A stretch of 64,000 nt of DNA from assembly GCF_000515335.1 (NCBI RefSeq), contig NZ_KI911563.1, forward strand, positions 1,337,598 to 1,401,597, written 5' to 3'. Each line of letters starts with the position of its first letter. Positions within the stretch are counted from its first letter, which is position 1. The notes beneath the pieces are model-generated. The model was not told the origin of the DNA and did no database searches. It was given only the letters and a program-made list of their open reading frames with translations. Both the position numbers and the translations under genes were made by a program. Of the stretch, positions 8,713 to 18,019 are shown piece by piece. This DNA comes from Cohnella panacarvi Gsoil 349. Lineage in GTDB: Bacteria; Bacillota; Bacilli; Paenibacillales; Paenibacillaceae.

Positions 8713-9708
8713 TCGACGTTCGTATCGAACGACTCCCGCTTCCTCCGTTCGCCTGGCGACGCCCCGATGCTCGAGCATGATCAGATGGGCGATCGTCTCC
8801 GCTAGCGCGAACCTAAGGTTATGCGCGTTGCCGCGCAATCTTGCTCCGAACAGCATTTCGCACATCTCGAACGCGGTGACGGTGGAATCGCCCATAAGCT
8901 CGGCCATTCCGGACAGACGACGCTCATGGTGATCGAGCAGCTGCGCCACGCGTTCGCGGAACGCCGCGAACGGCTCGCGATGCCCCGGGTATGCCATATT
9001 GACCTCGAGCGTACGCATGGCGGCGATGCTGGATAGATAGGAATCCAGCGGATTCGGATCCGCATTCGGCATCCAGCCGATATTCGGCGAAATATCCGGC
9101 AACACTTGATCGCCGCAAAGGATGCGCCGTGAATCCGGATCGTAGAAACTCAAGTGCCCCGGTCCATGACCGTCCCCGCGAATCAAGCGCCAGTTCGCGC
9201 CGCCCATGCGAAACTCGCCGCCCGGCTCGAGAATCCGTACGTCGGCCGGATGAGGCGCGACCCTGGATCTGAACGATACGAGATGCTCCCGCATGTCCGC
9301 TTCTAGCTCCGAAGCGAGCCCGTGTGCCAGAAAAGCGTTCGTCAGCTCGCCCGAGAACGATTCCCGTTCTCCCCACAGGCGGCGAGCCGCATCAAGCGCG
9401 ACCTGCGAAATATAGACCGGTGCACCGCCGCTCCGCTCTTGAAACCATCCGGCCAGACCGTAATGGTCGGGATGGTGATGCGTCAGCACGACTCTCCGAA
9501 CCTGAGACCATGCGATTCCGCATTGGCTTAACGTCTCTTCCCAATAGGAGATCGTATCTGCCGTCCTCAGGCCGGGATCGACGACGGTCCATCCTCCGTC
9601 CTCTTCCGGCAGCAGGTAGCTATTCACCCGCTTCAACGCAAAAGGCAGCGGCACCCTTGCTTGAATCCAGCCGCCGGGCAAGCTCGCGTAATCCATTTTA
9701 TCATTCAT
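8710..9708 (-). CDS. MBL-fold metallo-hydrolase
   Basis: 332 residues. The metal-binding motif THHHPDH is at residues 76-82, with further ligands in DGHGPGHLSFYDPD and CGDQVLPDISPNIG, as in glyoxalase II-like and related metallo-beta-lactamase-fold hydrolases. A C-terminal helical region (LDHHERRL to LEHRGVARR) resembles the winged-helix tail common to this subfamily. Substrate unknown. The stop overlaps the shared bidirectional terminator. Confidence 0.9.
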   Translation of the reverse strand: MNDKMDYASLPGGWIQARVPLPFALKRVNSYLLPEEDGGWTVVDPGLRTADTISYWEETLSQCGIAWSQVRRVVLTHHHPDHYGLAGWFQERSGGAPVYISQVALDAARRLWGERESFSGELTNAFLAHGLASELEADMREHLVSFRSRVAPHPADVRILEPGGEFRMGGANWRLIRGDGHGPGHLSFYDPDSRRILCGDQVLPDISPNIGWMPNADPNPLDSYLSSIAAMRTLEVNMAYPGHREPFAAFRERVAQLLDHHERRLSGMAELMGDSTVTAFEMCEMLFGARLRGNAHNLRFALAETIAHLIMLEHRGVARRTEEAGVVRYERR

Positions 9709-9863
9709 CTATCTTGTGCCACTCCGTCTCCCATAGCCTGCTTGCTCCAATCTCATCGTACCCGAATCGGTTTAGGTTGCCAAGCCGTTCGCTCGGCGGA
9801 TGGTTACCTTTCACCTGCAGATAAGCCGACCCGTCACCTTTAACGCGGTTATACCCCAACTTC
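9705..9863 (-). CDS. Possible small protein upstream of the MBL gene
   Basis: A frame from TTG 9863, with GGGGAGG about 9 bases upstream, codes for about 52 residues (LGYNRVKGDGSAY to WETEWHKIDE) and ends overlapping the MBL start codon (GAATGA). The overlap and a plausible composition favour a gene; the weak start and lack of a known family count against it. Confidence 0.35.
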
Positions 9864-10002
9864 CCATCCTCCCCGTCCCAATGTGATAGGGGCAATCACC
9901 GATAGATATTCGTCCTCATACAATGGAGTATTCTCGCGAGCCCCCGGGAAGGAGCCTATCAAAGCCTTGCCATGGCAATCGAACGGTGGAAGGAGTAAGA
10001 GA

Positions 10003-11370
10003 ATGTCCACCCCAAAAATCGATGTCCACATCATCAGTTCGAGCATGTTGTCCGACAATGTCCTGATGCTGGCGGAGTCGCTGATGAGAACGTGGAAAAT
10101 TCCGGCCCAGCAACAAGTTAATGTTCAGTTCGGTTCATTCCGCCACTCCGTTACCCTCGTCCCCGTGCCGAAGTTTAACGGGTTGCGCATGAGCCAGACG
10201 CTTGCGAGGCGGATGGGAATTTACGCCGGAACTCCGATCCGCCTGCGTTATCAGTCGAGCTCGCGAACGCTGTCTCTGGGCCCGGTCATCGGCGTGCTTG
10301 TCAGCAGAGACCATCCAAGCCATCCCGACAAGCCGTTCGGCGACATCACGATGTTCTGCCGGGAGTTGACGGACGCATGCCGGGCGCAAGGCGCTTACGT
10401 CTATTTCTTTACGCCAGGCGGAATCGGGTCCAATCTCTCGTCCGTCGACGGATGGGTGTACGCCAGAGGCTGGCACCGCCTGACGCTTCCCGCTCCGGAC
10501 GTCGTGAACAACCGTCTCACCCAGCGGAAGCTGGAAAACTTGCCGATCGTACAGCAATTCATCAGAGAAATCCGGCAAAAGTACAACTCTCACGTATTCA
10601 ACGAGAAATTCCTCGACAAGGCCGAAGTATTCGACGCGCTGAAGAGAGACGGCTCGCTACTCAAGTATTTGCCCGAATCGCACTCTCTTCATAACGTCAG
10701 CCAGCTCAAAAGCATGTGCTCCCGTTACAGCTCCGTGTTCCTTAAACCGGTCAGAGGAAGTCTCGGCAAAGGAATTATTCGCATTACGCGAATCGGCCCC
10801 GATAATTGGATGGCGTCTTTCGCGACGATGGGCGGTACCCGAAGACAGCCGTTCGCCAGCTTGACGAAGCTATTCGCCGCGATCGCCCCGAAGATGAAGC
10901 AGACCAAGTATCAGATCCAGCAAGGGCTGTCGCTCATCGAGGTCGGCGGACGCCCCGTAGACTTCAGGGCGCTTACCCAGAAGAACATGACCGGCAAGTG
11001 GACGCTTACTTCCATTGTCGGCCGCACGGCGGGCAGCCGTCACTTCGTCTCCAACCTGGCGCGCGGAGGGACGTTATCGAAGGTCAAGGAAGCCGTCTCC
11101 AGGTCCAATTTGCCCGTCTCGCAGCGAGGCAGCGCATACTCGCGTCTTCAGAAAGCCGCGTTGGACATTGCCAAGGGCATCGATACGCACGTTCCGGCGC
11201 ATTTCGCGGAGCTTGGCATCGACCTCGCATTGGATACGGGCGGCAGAGTATGGCTGCTCGAAGTGAACTCCAAGCCGTCCAAGAACGATAATACACCTTT
11301 AACCGAGGGGAAAATCCGCCCTTCCGTGCGGATGATCATTCAATATGCGCGCTACATCTCCGGTTTCTAG
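10003..11370 (+). CDS. YheC/YheD family ATP-grasp protein 1
   Basis: 455 residues from the ATG at 10003, preceded by GGAAGGAG. An N-terminal beta-rich domain of about 120 residues (FGSFRHSVTLVPV, LGPVIGVLVSR) leads into an ATP-grasp fold: FLKPVRGSLGKGI for nucleotide binding, QQGLSLIEVGGRPVDFRAL and ELGIDLALDTGGRVWLLEVNSKPSKND with the metal-binding Glu-Asn. YheC and YheD are spore-coat-associated proteins of unknown reaction; ATP-grasp enzymes usually ligate a carboxylate to an amine. First of five paralogues in a row. Confidence 0.92.
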   Translation: MSTPKIDVHIISSSMLSDNVLMLAESLMRTWKIPAQQQVNVQFGSFRHSVTLVPVPKFNGLRMSQTLARRMGIYAGTPIRLRYQSSSRTLSLGPVIGVLVSRDHPSHPDKPFGDITMFCRELTDACRAQGAYVYFFTPGGIGSNLSSVDGWVYARGWHRLTLPAPDVVNNRLTQRKLENLPIVQQFIREIRQKYNSHVFNEKFLDKAEVFDALKRDGSLLKYLPESHSLHNVSQLKSMCSRYSSVFLKPVRGSLGKGIIRITRIGPDNWMASFATMGGTRRQPFASLTKLFAAIAPKMKQTKYQIQQGLSLIEVGGRPVDFRALTQKNMTGKWTLTSIVGRTAGSRHFVSNLARGGTLSKVKEAVSRSNLPVSQRGSAYSRLQKAALDIAKGIDTHVPAHFAELGIDLALDTGGRVWLLEVNSKPSKNDNTPLTEGKIRPSVRMIIQYARYISGF

Positions 11371-11398
11371 AACGGCCGTCCGCGAGGAGCTCTCGCGC

Positions 11399-12517
11399 GT
11401 GCTCGGCGTGCTCGTGTGCGAACGGGACGGCTCCTTGCCTTTCGCCGAGGACGCGTACATTCGCAGGCTCAGCCTCGTCGCGCAACGGTTCGGCATATCG
11501 CTCGTCGTTTTTGCGCCATGGACCTGGAACGCACGCAGCAACTCCGTCAACGGATGGAGCTGGAGCAAACGCGAACAGCGCTGGATGCCGCGGGTTAGCG
11601 AGCTGCCCCGCGTCGTCTACGATCGCGCTTGGCCGAGTTCCGAAACGGAGAAGCGGCGTTTTCGGTCTGCGCTTGATCGCATAATCGCCGTTCGGCCGCT
11701 CACATTCTTGAACAGCCGGCTGCCGCACAAACGGATAATCGGCGAGTTGCTTTCGCGAGAGAAGAAGTTCTCGCCGCTCGTTCCTCCGACCGCCGCGTAC
11801 GAGGGAACGAACTCGCTTGTCGGATGGCTTCGCGAGCATGGCGACTCGGCTTTCCTTAAACCGGCGGCAGGCAGTCAAGGCAGGCGGGTCGTCGCGTTCG
11901 AACGCGCCGCCGACGGCTCGGCCTTATTATCCGGCCGAACAAGTAGCAATCGCCCGTTCGTTCGCTCCTTCCGAAGCGAACGCGACGCCCTCGCCCGTCT
12001 TCATCGCTGGATCGGCTCTCGCGCTTATATCATGCAGCCCCTGCTCGAGCTTCGGACCGCCTTCGGCGAGCCGTTCGATCTAAGGGCGCTTCTGCAGAAG
12101 AACGAGCGCGGCCGCTGGACGATAACCGGGGTCGCGGCCCGCATCGGCTCGCAAGGAACGGTGACCGCCAACTTGCACGGAGGCGGACGAGCGGAACCGG
12201 CAAGCGCGGCGCTAAGCCCGCTATTCGGCTCGGAGAAGGCTCGGGCGCTCGAACAAGACATTCGCGGGGCAGCGCTGGCGCTTGCTGATTGGTTCGAAGA
12301 GACGCTCGGCAGATTCGCGGAGCTCGGACTTGACTTCGGCGTCGACCGAAGCGGAAAACTTTGGTTTCTGGAGGCAAATTCCAAACCTGGACGCATGGCG
12401 ATGAAGTTCGCCGGCGACGATGCGGCCGAGCGAGCCCTCGCTATGCCGTTGTCCTATGCCAGCACAATTCTGCTTCGACCATCTGGGAGGGTAATTCATG
12501 AGTTTGACCCTATGTAA
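11399..12517 (+). CDS. YheC/YheD family ATP-grasp protein 2
   Basis: 372 residues from GTG 11399, chosen because GAGGAG (11384-11389) lies nine bases upstream and the product then begins VLGVLV like the other short paralogues; ATG 11345 is the alternative and would overlap gene 1. The ATP-grasp core is complete: FLKPAAGSQGRRV, FDLRALLQKNERGRW and ELGLDFGVDRSGKLWFLEANSKPGR. It lacks the extra N-terminal beta domain of paralogues 1 and 3. The 3' end overlaps gene 3 by 20 bases. Confidence 0.9.
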   Translation: MLGVLVCERDGSLPFAEDAYIRRLSLVAQRFGISLVVFAPWTWNARSNSVNGWSWSKREQRWMPRVSELPRVVYDRAWPSSETEKRRFRSALDRIIAVRPLTFLNSRLPHKRIIGELLSREKKFSPLVPPTAAYEGTNSLVGWLREHGDSAFLKPAAGSQGRRVVAFERAADGSALLSGRTSSNRPFVRSFRSERDALARLHRWIGSRAYIMQPLLELRTAFGEPFDLRALLQKNERGRWTITGVAARIGSQGTVTANLHGGGRAEPASAALSPLFGSEKARALEQDIRGAALALADWFEETLGRFAELGLDFGVDRSGKLWFLEANSKPGRMAMKFAGDDAAERALAMPLSYASTILLRPSGRVIHEFDPM

Positions 12518-13871
12518 CGTCCATTTCACGCAACAGCCCGAGCGGATCGTATGGTTATCCAGCCCGCTTGCGAAGCTGTTAAAGCTGAGCGGACGCAAAT
12601 CAGTTAACGTGAAGCTCGGACGGGATACCGTTCCCGCCACCGTAAGGACGATTAAACGCAAAGGCAATCACGTCTATATGTCCGCCGGATTACGGCGTTC
12701 CGTAAGGGTACCGAAGTCCGGTAACGTCTTCGTCTCGGCTGACGACGGCAACGAAATCCAGCTCGGACCGTTAATCGGCGTCCTGACCGACGGCGGTCGC
12801 TCGCAAGTCGCGCCCTTCGGCGACAGAACCGGCTTCGTCCGCGAATTGCTCCGGCTTGGGCAAAAGCGCGCCTATTTCTTCGCCTTTACTCCCCGCGACA
12901 TCAACTGGCAGCAAGAAACCGTCAACGCCTGGTTCCTCGACGGCGGCGGAGGTTGGGTGAGAAGAGTCGTGCCGCTGCCCGACGTCGTCTACAACCGGTT
13001 GACCAGCAGGCGAGCCGAGACGACGATGCCGATCACGTCGCTGAGGGAACGATTCCTAAGAAAAAGAATTCCGTTCTTCAACTGGAGCTTCTTCAACAAA
13101 TCCGACGTTTATAAGCTGCTCGATAACGACGTGGAGGCGCTGCGCCACTTGCCAGAATCGGTGAATAATCCCACCCCCGAGCGAATCAGGGAGCTGCTGG
13201 AGAAGCACCAATTTCTTTACTATAAACCGACCGCCGGCAGCTTGGGCATCGGAATCTATCGATTAACCTATCATCCGCGAAGAGGCTATTTCGTTCGCTA
13301 TCGCCGGAACGGCGGCAACGTGCTGCTTCGCTTCAGCAACTTCGCCAGCCTCATGAAGATGCTGCGAGCCAGGCATGGCAGCGGGCTAAGCAGCTACGTC
13401 GTGCAACAAGGCATCCGGCTCGTCGAGATCGATAGCTGCCCGATCGACTTCCGCTTCCACATGCACAAGGACGGCAATAACAAATGGGTCGTCGCCGGCA
13501 TCGGCGCCAAGAAAGCCGGACGAGGCAGCGTTACGACCCATATTAAGAACGGCGGATCGCTCATGACGCCGGAGCAGGCGCTCAGCAGGACGTTCGGCGA
13601 CCAAGCCGACACCGTGCTGCAGAAGGCGAAAGGGATCGCCGTTAAGCTGTCCGAAGCGATCGAACGAAACTACTCGCATACCCTCGGCGAGCTTGGCCTG
13701 GATATCGGCATCGACCGGGACGGCGAAGTATGGATGTTCGAGGCGAACGCGAAGCCGGGCCGGTCGATCTTCAAGCATCCGGCGCTGAAGGAGCAAGGCA
13801 AGGCGTCGCTTCAATATATTCTGGAGCATTGCTTGTATTTGAGCAAATTCCGCAGGAGGGATGAGGCTTGA
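12498..13871 (+). CDS. YheC/YheD family ATP-grasp protein 3
   Basis: 457 residues; GGGAGGG precedes the ATG. It has the long form with an N-terminal beta domain (VNVKLGRDTVPATV, IQLGPLIGVLTDGG). ATP-grasp signatures are YYKPTAGSLGIGIYR, DSCPIDFRFHMHKDGNNKW and ELGLDIGIDRDGEVWMFEANAKPGRS. Overlaps with both neighbours mean translational coupling and stoichiometric synthesis with the other paralogues. Confidence 0.92.
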   Translation: MSLTLCNVHFTQQPERIVWLSSPLAKLLKLSGRKSVNVKLGRDTVPATVRTIKRKGNHVYMSAGLRRSVRVPKSGNVFVSADDGNEIQLGPLIGVLTDGGRSQVAPFGDRTGFVRELLRLGQKRAYFFAFTPRDINWQQETVNAWFLDGGGGWVRRVVPLPDVVYNRLTSRRAETTMPITSLRERFLRKRIPFFNWSFFNKSDVYKLLDNDVEALRHLPESVNNPTPERIRELLEKHQFLYYKPTAGSLGIGIYRLTYHPRRGYFVRYRRNGGNVLLRFSNFASLMKMLRARHGSGLSSYVVQQGIRLVEIDSCPIDFRFHMHKDGNNKWVVAGIGAKKAGRGSVTTHIKNGGSLMTPEQALSRTFGDQADTVLQKAKGIAVKLSEAIERNYSHTLGELGLDIGIDRDGEVWMFEANAKPGRSIFKHPALKEQGKASLQYILEHCLYLSKFRRRDEA

Positions 13872-15040
13872 TCATTCCGAAGTCCCTTGAAGCCGAACCG
13901 AGAATCGTGGAGACGAACGCGGACCTTCCCGTCGTCGCCATCCTGACGATCGACGACGATCTGCAGATGTTCCGGGGCAATCGGAACAACTTCGCGGATT
14001 TACTGAAAACCGGCAAGAAGATGGGCATTCTCACTTATGTGTTGACGACCAAGGACCTTAAGCTGTCCGCCCCGAGGGTTCTCGGCTACACGTACGACTC
14101 GTCGCGGGAAACTTGGCATTCTGCCTGGTTCCCGCGTCCGACGATCGTATACAACCGGATCCCCCAACGCGAAGACGAACGGCTGTTAAGAGTGAAGCGC
14201 AAGCTTGCCGCGATCTCCAAGCATCCCGGCATCAAGCTGTTCAATCGGCGCTTCTTCAACAAATGGTCGCTGTTCCAATGGCTTCACCAGAGCCGATCGA
14301 CGCGCCAATATATCCCGGTGACGAGACAGCTGACGCGGTCGGGCGTGCTGACGGGACTGCTGCGCAAACACCGGCTCCTGTACTTGAAGCCCGTAAGAGG
14401 CAAAGCCGGCGTCGGCATCATGACCGTTAGGGTGCAGCCGGAGAAGAATATGCCTTATCGGCTGCAAATCCAAGAGGAGAAAGGCAGTTCGACGTACAAT
14501 TGCACGACGCTTAAGCGTCTGTGGGGGAAAGTGCTTAAGCAATCGGCAGCTCTTGGAGAGCCCTATATCGCGCAGCAGGGCATTGCGCTGGCCACGGTCA
14601 ACGACCGGCCGTTCGATCTAAGGGCGCTCATTCAGAAGAACGGTCTGGGCAAATGGGAGCTTACCGGCGTCGGCGCAAGAGTCGCCGGCGATTCCAGCAT
14701 AACGACCCATGTTCCGCGCGGAGGGTATATCGAAGATCCCGAGCGGCTGCTGACTTCGATATTCGGCCGGGAGAAATCGGCCAGAGTATTGAGCAAAGTG
14801 CGCGATACGGCATTGACGCTCGCGCGGCAGATCGAACGTTCCTCCCATACCCGGATGTGCGAGATGTCCATGGATCTCGGCGTCGACACGACCGGTCACG
14901 TCTGGTTTTTCGAAGCGAATTCCAAACCGATGAAGTTCGACGAGCCGCACATCCGCAACAAATCGCTCGAACGGATTTTCCAATACAGCTTGTATTTGCA
15001 TCAGCAGAAGAAAGAATTCAAAGGGGGCGCAGCCTTGTGA
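13868..15040 (+). CDS. YheC/YheD family ATP-grasp protein 4
   Basis: 390 residues from TTG 13868; GGAGGG lies seven bases upstream and the start overlaps the preceding stop (TTGA). Short form. It starts with VVAILTIDDDLQMF, then has YLKPVRGKAGVGIM, FDLRALIQKNGLGKWELTGVGAR and MSMDLGVDTTGHVWFFEANSKPMKF. Late residues are basic and Gln/Lys-rich. Confidence 0.9.
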   Translation: MIIPKSLEAEPRIVETNADLPVVAILTIDDDLQMFRGNRNNFADLLKTGKKMGILTYVLTTKDLKLSAPRVLGYTYDSSRETWHSAWFPRPTIVYNRIPQREDERLLRVKRKLAAISKHPGIKLFNRRFFNKWSLFQWLHQSRSTRQYIPVTRQLTRSGVLTGLLRKHRLLYLKPVRGKAGVGIMTVRVQPEKNMPYRLQIQEEKGSSTYNCTTLKRLWGKVLKQSAALGEPYIAQQGIALATVNDRPFDLRALIQKNGLGKWELTGVGARVAGDSSITTHVPRGGYIEDPERLLTSIFGREKSARVLSKVRDTALTLARQIERSSHTRMCEMSMDLGVDTTGHVWFFEANSKPMKFDEPHIRNKSLERIFQYSLYLHQQKKEFKGGAAL

Positions 15041-15597
15041 GCGTCATCTTGGATTATCGGTTGCTCAAGCCCGAAGAGTGGGAGAGCGGACGGTTTCAAT
15101 TGCTTCGCTTCGTAAGACGCCACGGCGAACGCAGAATTACGGCGCTCGCCTGGCAGAAGCTGCTGCTCGTGAGCGAAGCGGAGCTCGCGCAACCGGGAAC
15201 CGCGATCGCGGTCGCCTATACCCAGGGCGGCTGCCCGGCGGGCGTCGCCTTCGCCGTCCAATTCGGCGAATCCGCGTGCCTGGTCACCGTGCATCCCGCC
15301 CTCAGGGGGCGCGGCGTCGGGCGCAAGCTGCTCGGCGTATTGGCTGAGCCTTGGGGACGGTTGACCTGCAACGTTGCCATAGACAACGCGGCGAGCGTAG
15401 CGATGTGCTTCGCCGCCGGACTCGTCGCCGTCGGGCTCGAAACCGGTCCGACGGGCAAGCCGACGCTTCGATTCGTACGAAGCAGCCAAGAGGACGGCAA
15501 CGCTCAAACCGATGACCGGTCGATCTCGGACGTCGTCTTCGGTCATCGCGCGGACGACGATACGCAAGCGTTGCCGGCAACGCCCGCGCGGAGGTGA
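15037..15597 (+). CDS. GNAT family N-acetyltransferase
   Basis: 186 residues from GTG 15037, which overlaps the stop of ATP-grasp gene 4 (TTGTGA) and follows AGGGGG. The acetyl-CoA binding motif A is clear: VTVHPALRGRGVGRKLLGVL. The last 40 residues are polar and look disordered. Being inside the ATP-grasp run with four-base overlaps, it probably acts on the same substrate or product as its neighbours; that is inference. Confidence 0.85.
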   Translation: MSVILDYRLLKPEEWESGRFQLLRFVRRHGERRITALAWQKLLLVSEAELAQPGTAIAVAYTQGGCPAGVAFAVQFGESACLVTVHPALRGRGVGRKLLGVLAEPWGRLTCNVAIDNAASVAMCFAAGLVAVGLETGPTGKPTLRFVRSSQEDGNAQTDDRSISDVVFGHRADDDTQALPATPARR

Positions 15598-15605
15598 CGA
15601 CAGCA

Positions 15606-16817
15606 TTGTCTCAGCCCGTTCTAGGCATTCTTACTTTATATTTGAACGACAGAAAAACGCTGGAGGAACGGCCGGTATACGAGAAAATGATCGCCGCGGG
15701 CAAACGGATCGGCATTCATGTCTTCGTCTTCACCCCGCAAGACGTCGATGACGGCGCCGGCCGGATCAACGCGCTGCACTTCAAGCCGGAGACGAGAAGC
15801 TGGAGTCGCAAGTGGGTGAAATTCCCCCACGTGATCTACGATCGATGCCGCATTCAGCGCAGCCATCGGTTCCAAGAGCTGCTCGCTTTCCGACGACGCT
15901 ACTCGCATCTTACGTTCCTTAATCGTCCGCTGCGCAACAAATGGACGATATACAAAACGCTATCGCGCGTACCCGCGTTCCGCAACCATTTACCCGCCAC
16001 GAAGCTGTATCAATCGACCGAAGACGTGACGTCGTTGCTTCGCAAGTATGCTACGGTGTACGTGAAGCCGATCAACGGCACCGGCGGACGCGGCATTCTG
16101 CGCATCGACCGCAGGTCGGAAGGCTCCTATTTATTGCAAGGACGCAACCATTCCCGGGGAATCGTAAAGCCGAAAGTCGTGTCCGGCCAAAGCTTGGCGC
16201 CCGCGATCCGGAGCTGGGATATGCACGGAGACCGATACATCGCCCAACAAGGGCTTAACATCAAGCTGCCTAACGGGCGCGTGCACGATTACCGAATGCT
16301 CGTGCAGAAGAACGGCTCCGGCGCGTGGGAAGTGACGGGATGCGCCGGCCGGATCGGCCCCGCGGGCAGCATCACTTCGAATTTGCACGGCGGCGGGCAG
16401 GCGGCTTCGATGAATGCGTTGCTTCGGCAATGGGTCGGCAGCGAAGCGCAAATCTCGCAGATCAAGTCGACAGCCGAAAAGCTCGGCATTAGCGTCGCTA
16501 GACACCTGGAGTCGACCTACGAGGCCTTGTGCGAGCTTGCCCTCGACCTTGCGATCGACCGTAACGGAAGAATCTGGCTGCTCGAAGTCAATCCGAAGCC
16601 TTCTCGCGAAGTGTTCAGCAAGGCGGGCGAACGCGACGTCTACCGCAAAGCGATCGTTCGTCCCATCGAGTACGGACTCTGGGTGTATCAGCAGCGCAGG
16701 GTCTCGCACGGCCACAAATCGTCTTTATCGGCCGAGCATCGGAACGCAAGCTCCGGACAGCCTGACGGAAACTATCAACCGCAGGCTTTGAACTTGGAAG
16801 CTTACGGCGTATATTAA
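15606..16817 (+). CDS. YheC/YheD family ATP-grasp protein 5
   Basis: About 403 residues from TTG 15606, eight bases after GGAGGTGA; GTG 15594 lies within that site and is less likely. Short form beginning LSQPVLGILTLYLNDRKT. ATP-grasp motifs: YVKPINGTGGRGILR, HDYRMLVQKNGSGAW and ELALDLAIDRNGRIWLLEVNPKPSRE. A polar 50-residue tail (HGHKSSLSAEHRNASS) is unique to this copy. Last gene of the run. Confidence 0.9.
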   Translation: MSQPVLGILTLYLNDRKTLEERPVYEKMIAAGKRIGIHVFVFTPQDVDDGAGRINALHFKPETRSWSRKWVKFPHVIYDRCRIQRSHRFQELLAFRRRYSHLTFLNRPLRNKWTIYKTLSRVPAFRNHLPATKLYQSTEDVTSLLRKYATVYVKPINGTGGRGILRIDRRSEGSYLLQGRNHSRGIVKPKVVSGQSLAPAIRSWDMHGDRYIAQQGLNIKLPNGRVHDYRMLVQKNGSGAWEVTGCAGRIGPAGSITSNLHGGGQAASMNALLRQWVGSEAQISQIKSTAEKLGISVARHLESTYEALCELALDLAIDRNGRIWLLEVNPKPSREVFSKAGERDVYRKAIVRPIEYGLWVYQQRRVSHGHKSSLSAEHRNASSGQPDGNYQPQALNLEAYGVY

Positions 16818-17195
16818 TCGAAACAGGGAGGTGTCCCAAAAGTAATGTTAACAACTAAGGGATACCCCCTTTCTTTTCTATCGGCTTTGTTTTTTACGGA
16901 GATGTATCTCGTTCCGATTGCTGTTAAAATCAGGGGATTTGGAATTTGGAATTAGGATTTACAATAACATCCCCGGATTTCAAAGCCAAACGCTTCGCTC
17001 CTGCCGGCGGTTCACCTGAAAATGACGGGTTCCCGGACAGCTTTAGCGATTTGACGGGAAATATAGAAACGAAGAAACCGTTTCTTTCGTAAATAGTGGG
17101 TCGCACTTCCATTTTATCAAAAAACGGGTTCTTTTTGACTTGTAAAAAGGCTATTTTTCTATCGACAAAAAGGAAAGGAGTGTATCTCGTGGACA

Positions 17196-17873
17196 GCGGC
17201 CAGACTTTCGTACCATCAACCGTATTAACTCCGAACGGATGAAGTCCGTTCTGGAGTCGGTCTTTACGGTCGCTTGCAATTTTTCGTAGACGAGAAGTAC
17301 ACCGAGCTGGATCACTATTTCGTCTACGGCATCAAGATCGAAGCAAACGCAAATCGCTATTTATTCGATTGGGGCAAAACCGTCGTCAAGCAACAGGCCG
17401 AACTGGCGAGTGAAGGTCCAGACTTTATTCGCTGTATTGACGCGTCCGAGCTTGAGGACGAGAAAGAACACGAGGAGCAGACCTTGCAGAGCTTGGTGAG
17501 GCCGCTCAAGTAAGAAAGCACGTAGAAGACGGATAGCGGGTTCGAAGTTCGCAATCGGTATTACCGTAGCCTAAGTTGCGAAGGGTGTCTGCTAAAGTCT
17601 GCATGCACGAAGTCCGGGAATCAAGAAGTCAGTGTCAGTCAAAGGTATAGGCGTTACAAAGAGCAGGTACTAGAGAAACTCCGGCGCGAGGAAGGCTATG
17701 CATTATCGGTCAAACGAATGATCGAGCCGGAAAGTGTGTTCGGGCAAATGAAAAACAACCGGGGATTCCGGCCTTTTCTGCTTTGTGGCTTGTCGAAGGT
17801 AAGCCTGTAGGTCGGGTGGCTTTCGCTTGCACATAATTCACTAATAAAAGCAGCAATAGACAAAAAAACATGA
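17196..17873 (+). pseudogene. IS1182 family transposase, remnant
   Basis: Three conserved pieces survive. One is RTINRINSERMKSVLESVF, ending at a stop. After a frame change comes ELDHYFVYGIKIEANANRY. The third is RYYRSLSCEGCLLKSAC, then KRMIEPESVFGQMKNNRGF, an in-frame TAG and GWLSLAHN. The catalytic core between the second and third pieces is deleted. Order and spacing match IS1182 transposases. It cannot be active. Confidence 0.85.
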
Positions 17874-17916
17874 GACGGCGGCACAGGGATAACCACTCTG
17901 TAGCCGCCGTCTTCAT
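17872..17916 (+). terminator. Hairpin after the transposase remnant
   Basis: GACGGCGGC-ACAG pairs with CTGT-AGCCGCCGTC around a short loop, followed by TTCATAAA. It is probably the IS terminator. Confidence 0.55.
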
Positions 17917-18019
17917 AAATATCTAGGGTTTTGTCGCAAGTGAGCTGTTCTCAAAGCGAGCTAAACATCCTTTTGGAACAGCCCCATTATTTAATCAAAT
18001 TACTTTTACCAATTTTGTT

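Larger units (their letters stand above)
16828..17986 (+). mobile_element. Decayed IS1182-type insertion sequence
   Basis: The left end GGTGTCCCAAAAG (from about 16829) and the reverse complement of the right end, GCTGTTCCAAAAG (17970-17982), are imperfect inverted repeats. Between them lies a broken transposase with IS1182 family hallmarks. The interval 16850-17180 holds no supportable gene. A minus-strand frame at 16930-17112 has no ribosome binding site. Confidence 0.65.

Noticed and set aside
14653..15036. Upstream extension of the acetyltransferase frame
   Set aside because: It runs antiparallel in phase with ATP-grasp gene 4 and has no family similarity; the GTG at 15037 has a binding site and a four-base overlap.
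16930..17112. Minus-strand 60-residue frame inside the IS remnant
   Set aside because: No ribosome binding site, no family, and it lies within decayed IS sequence.
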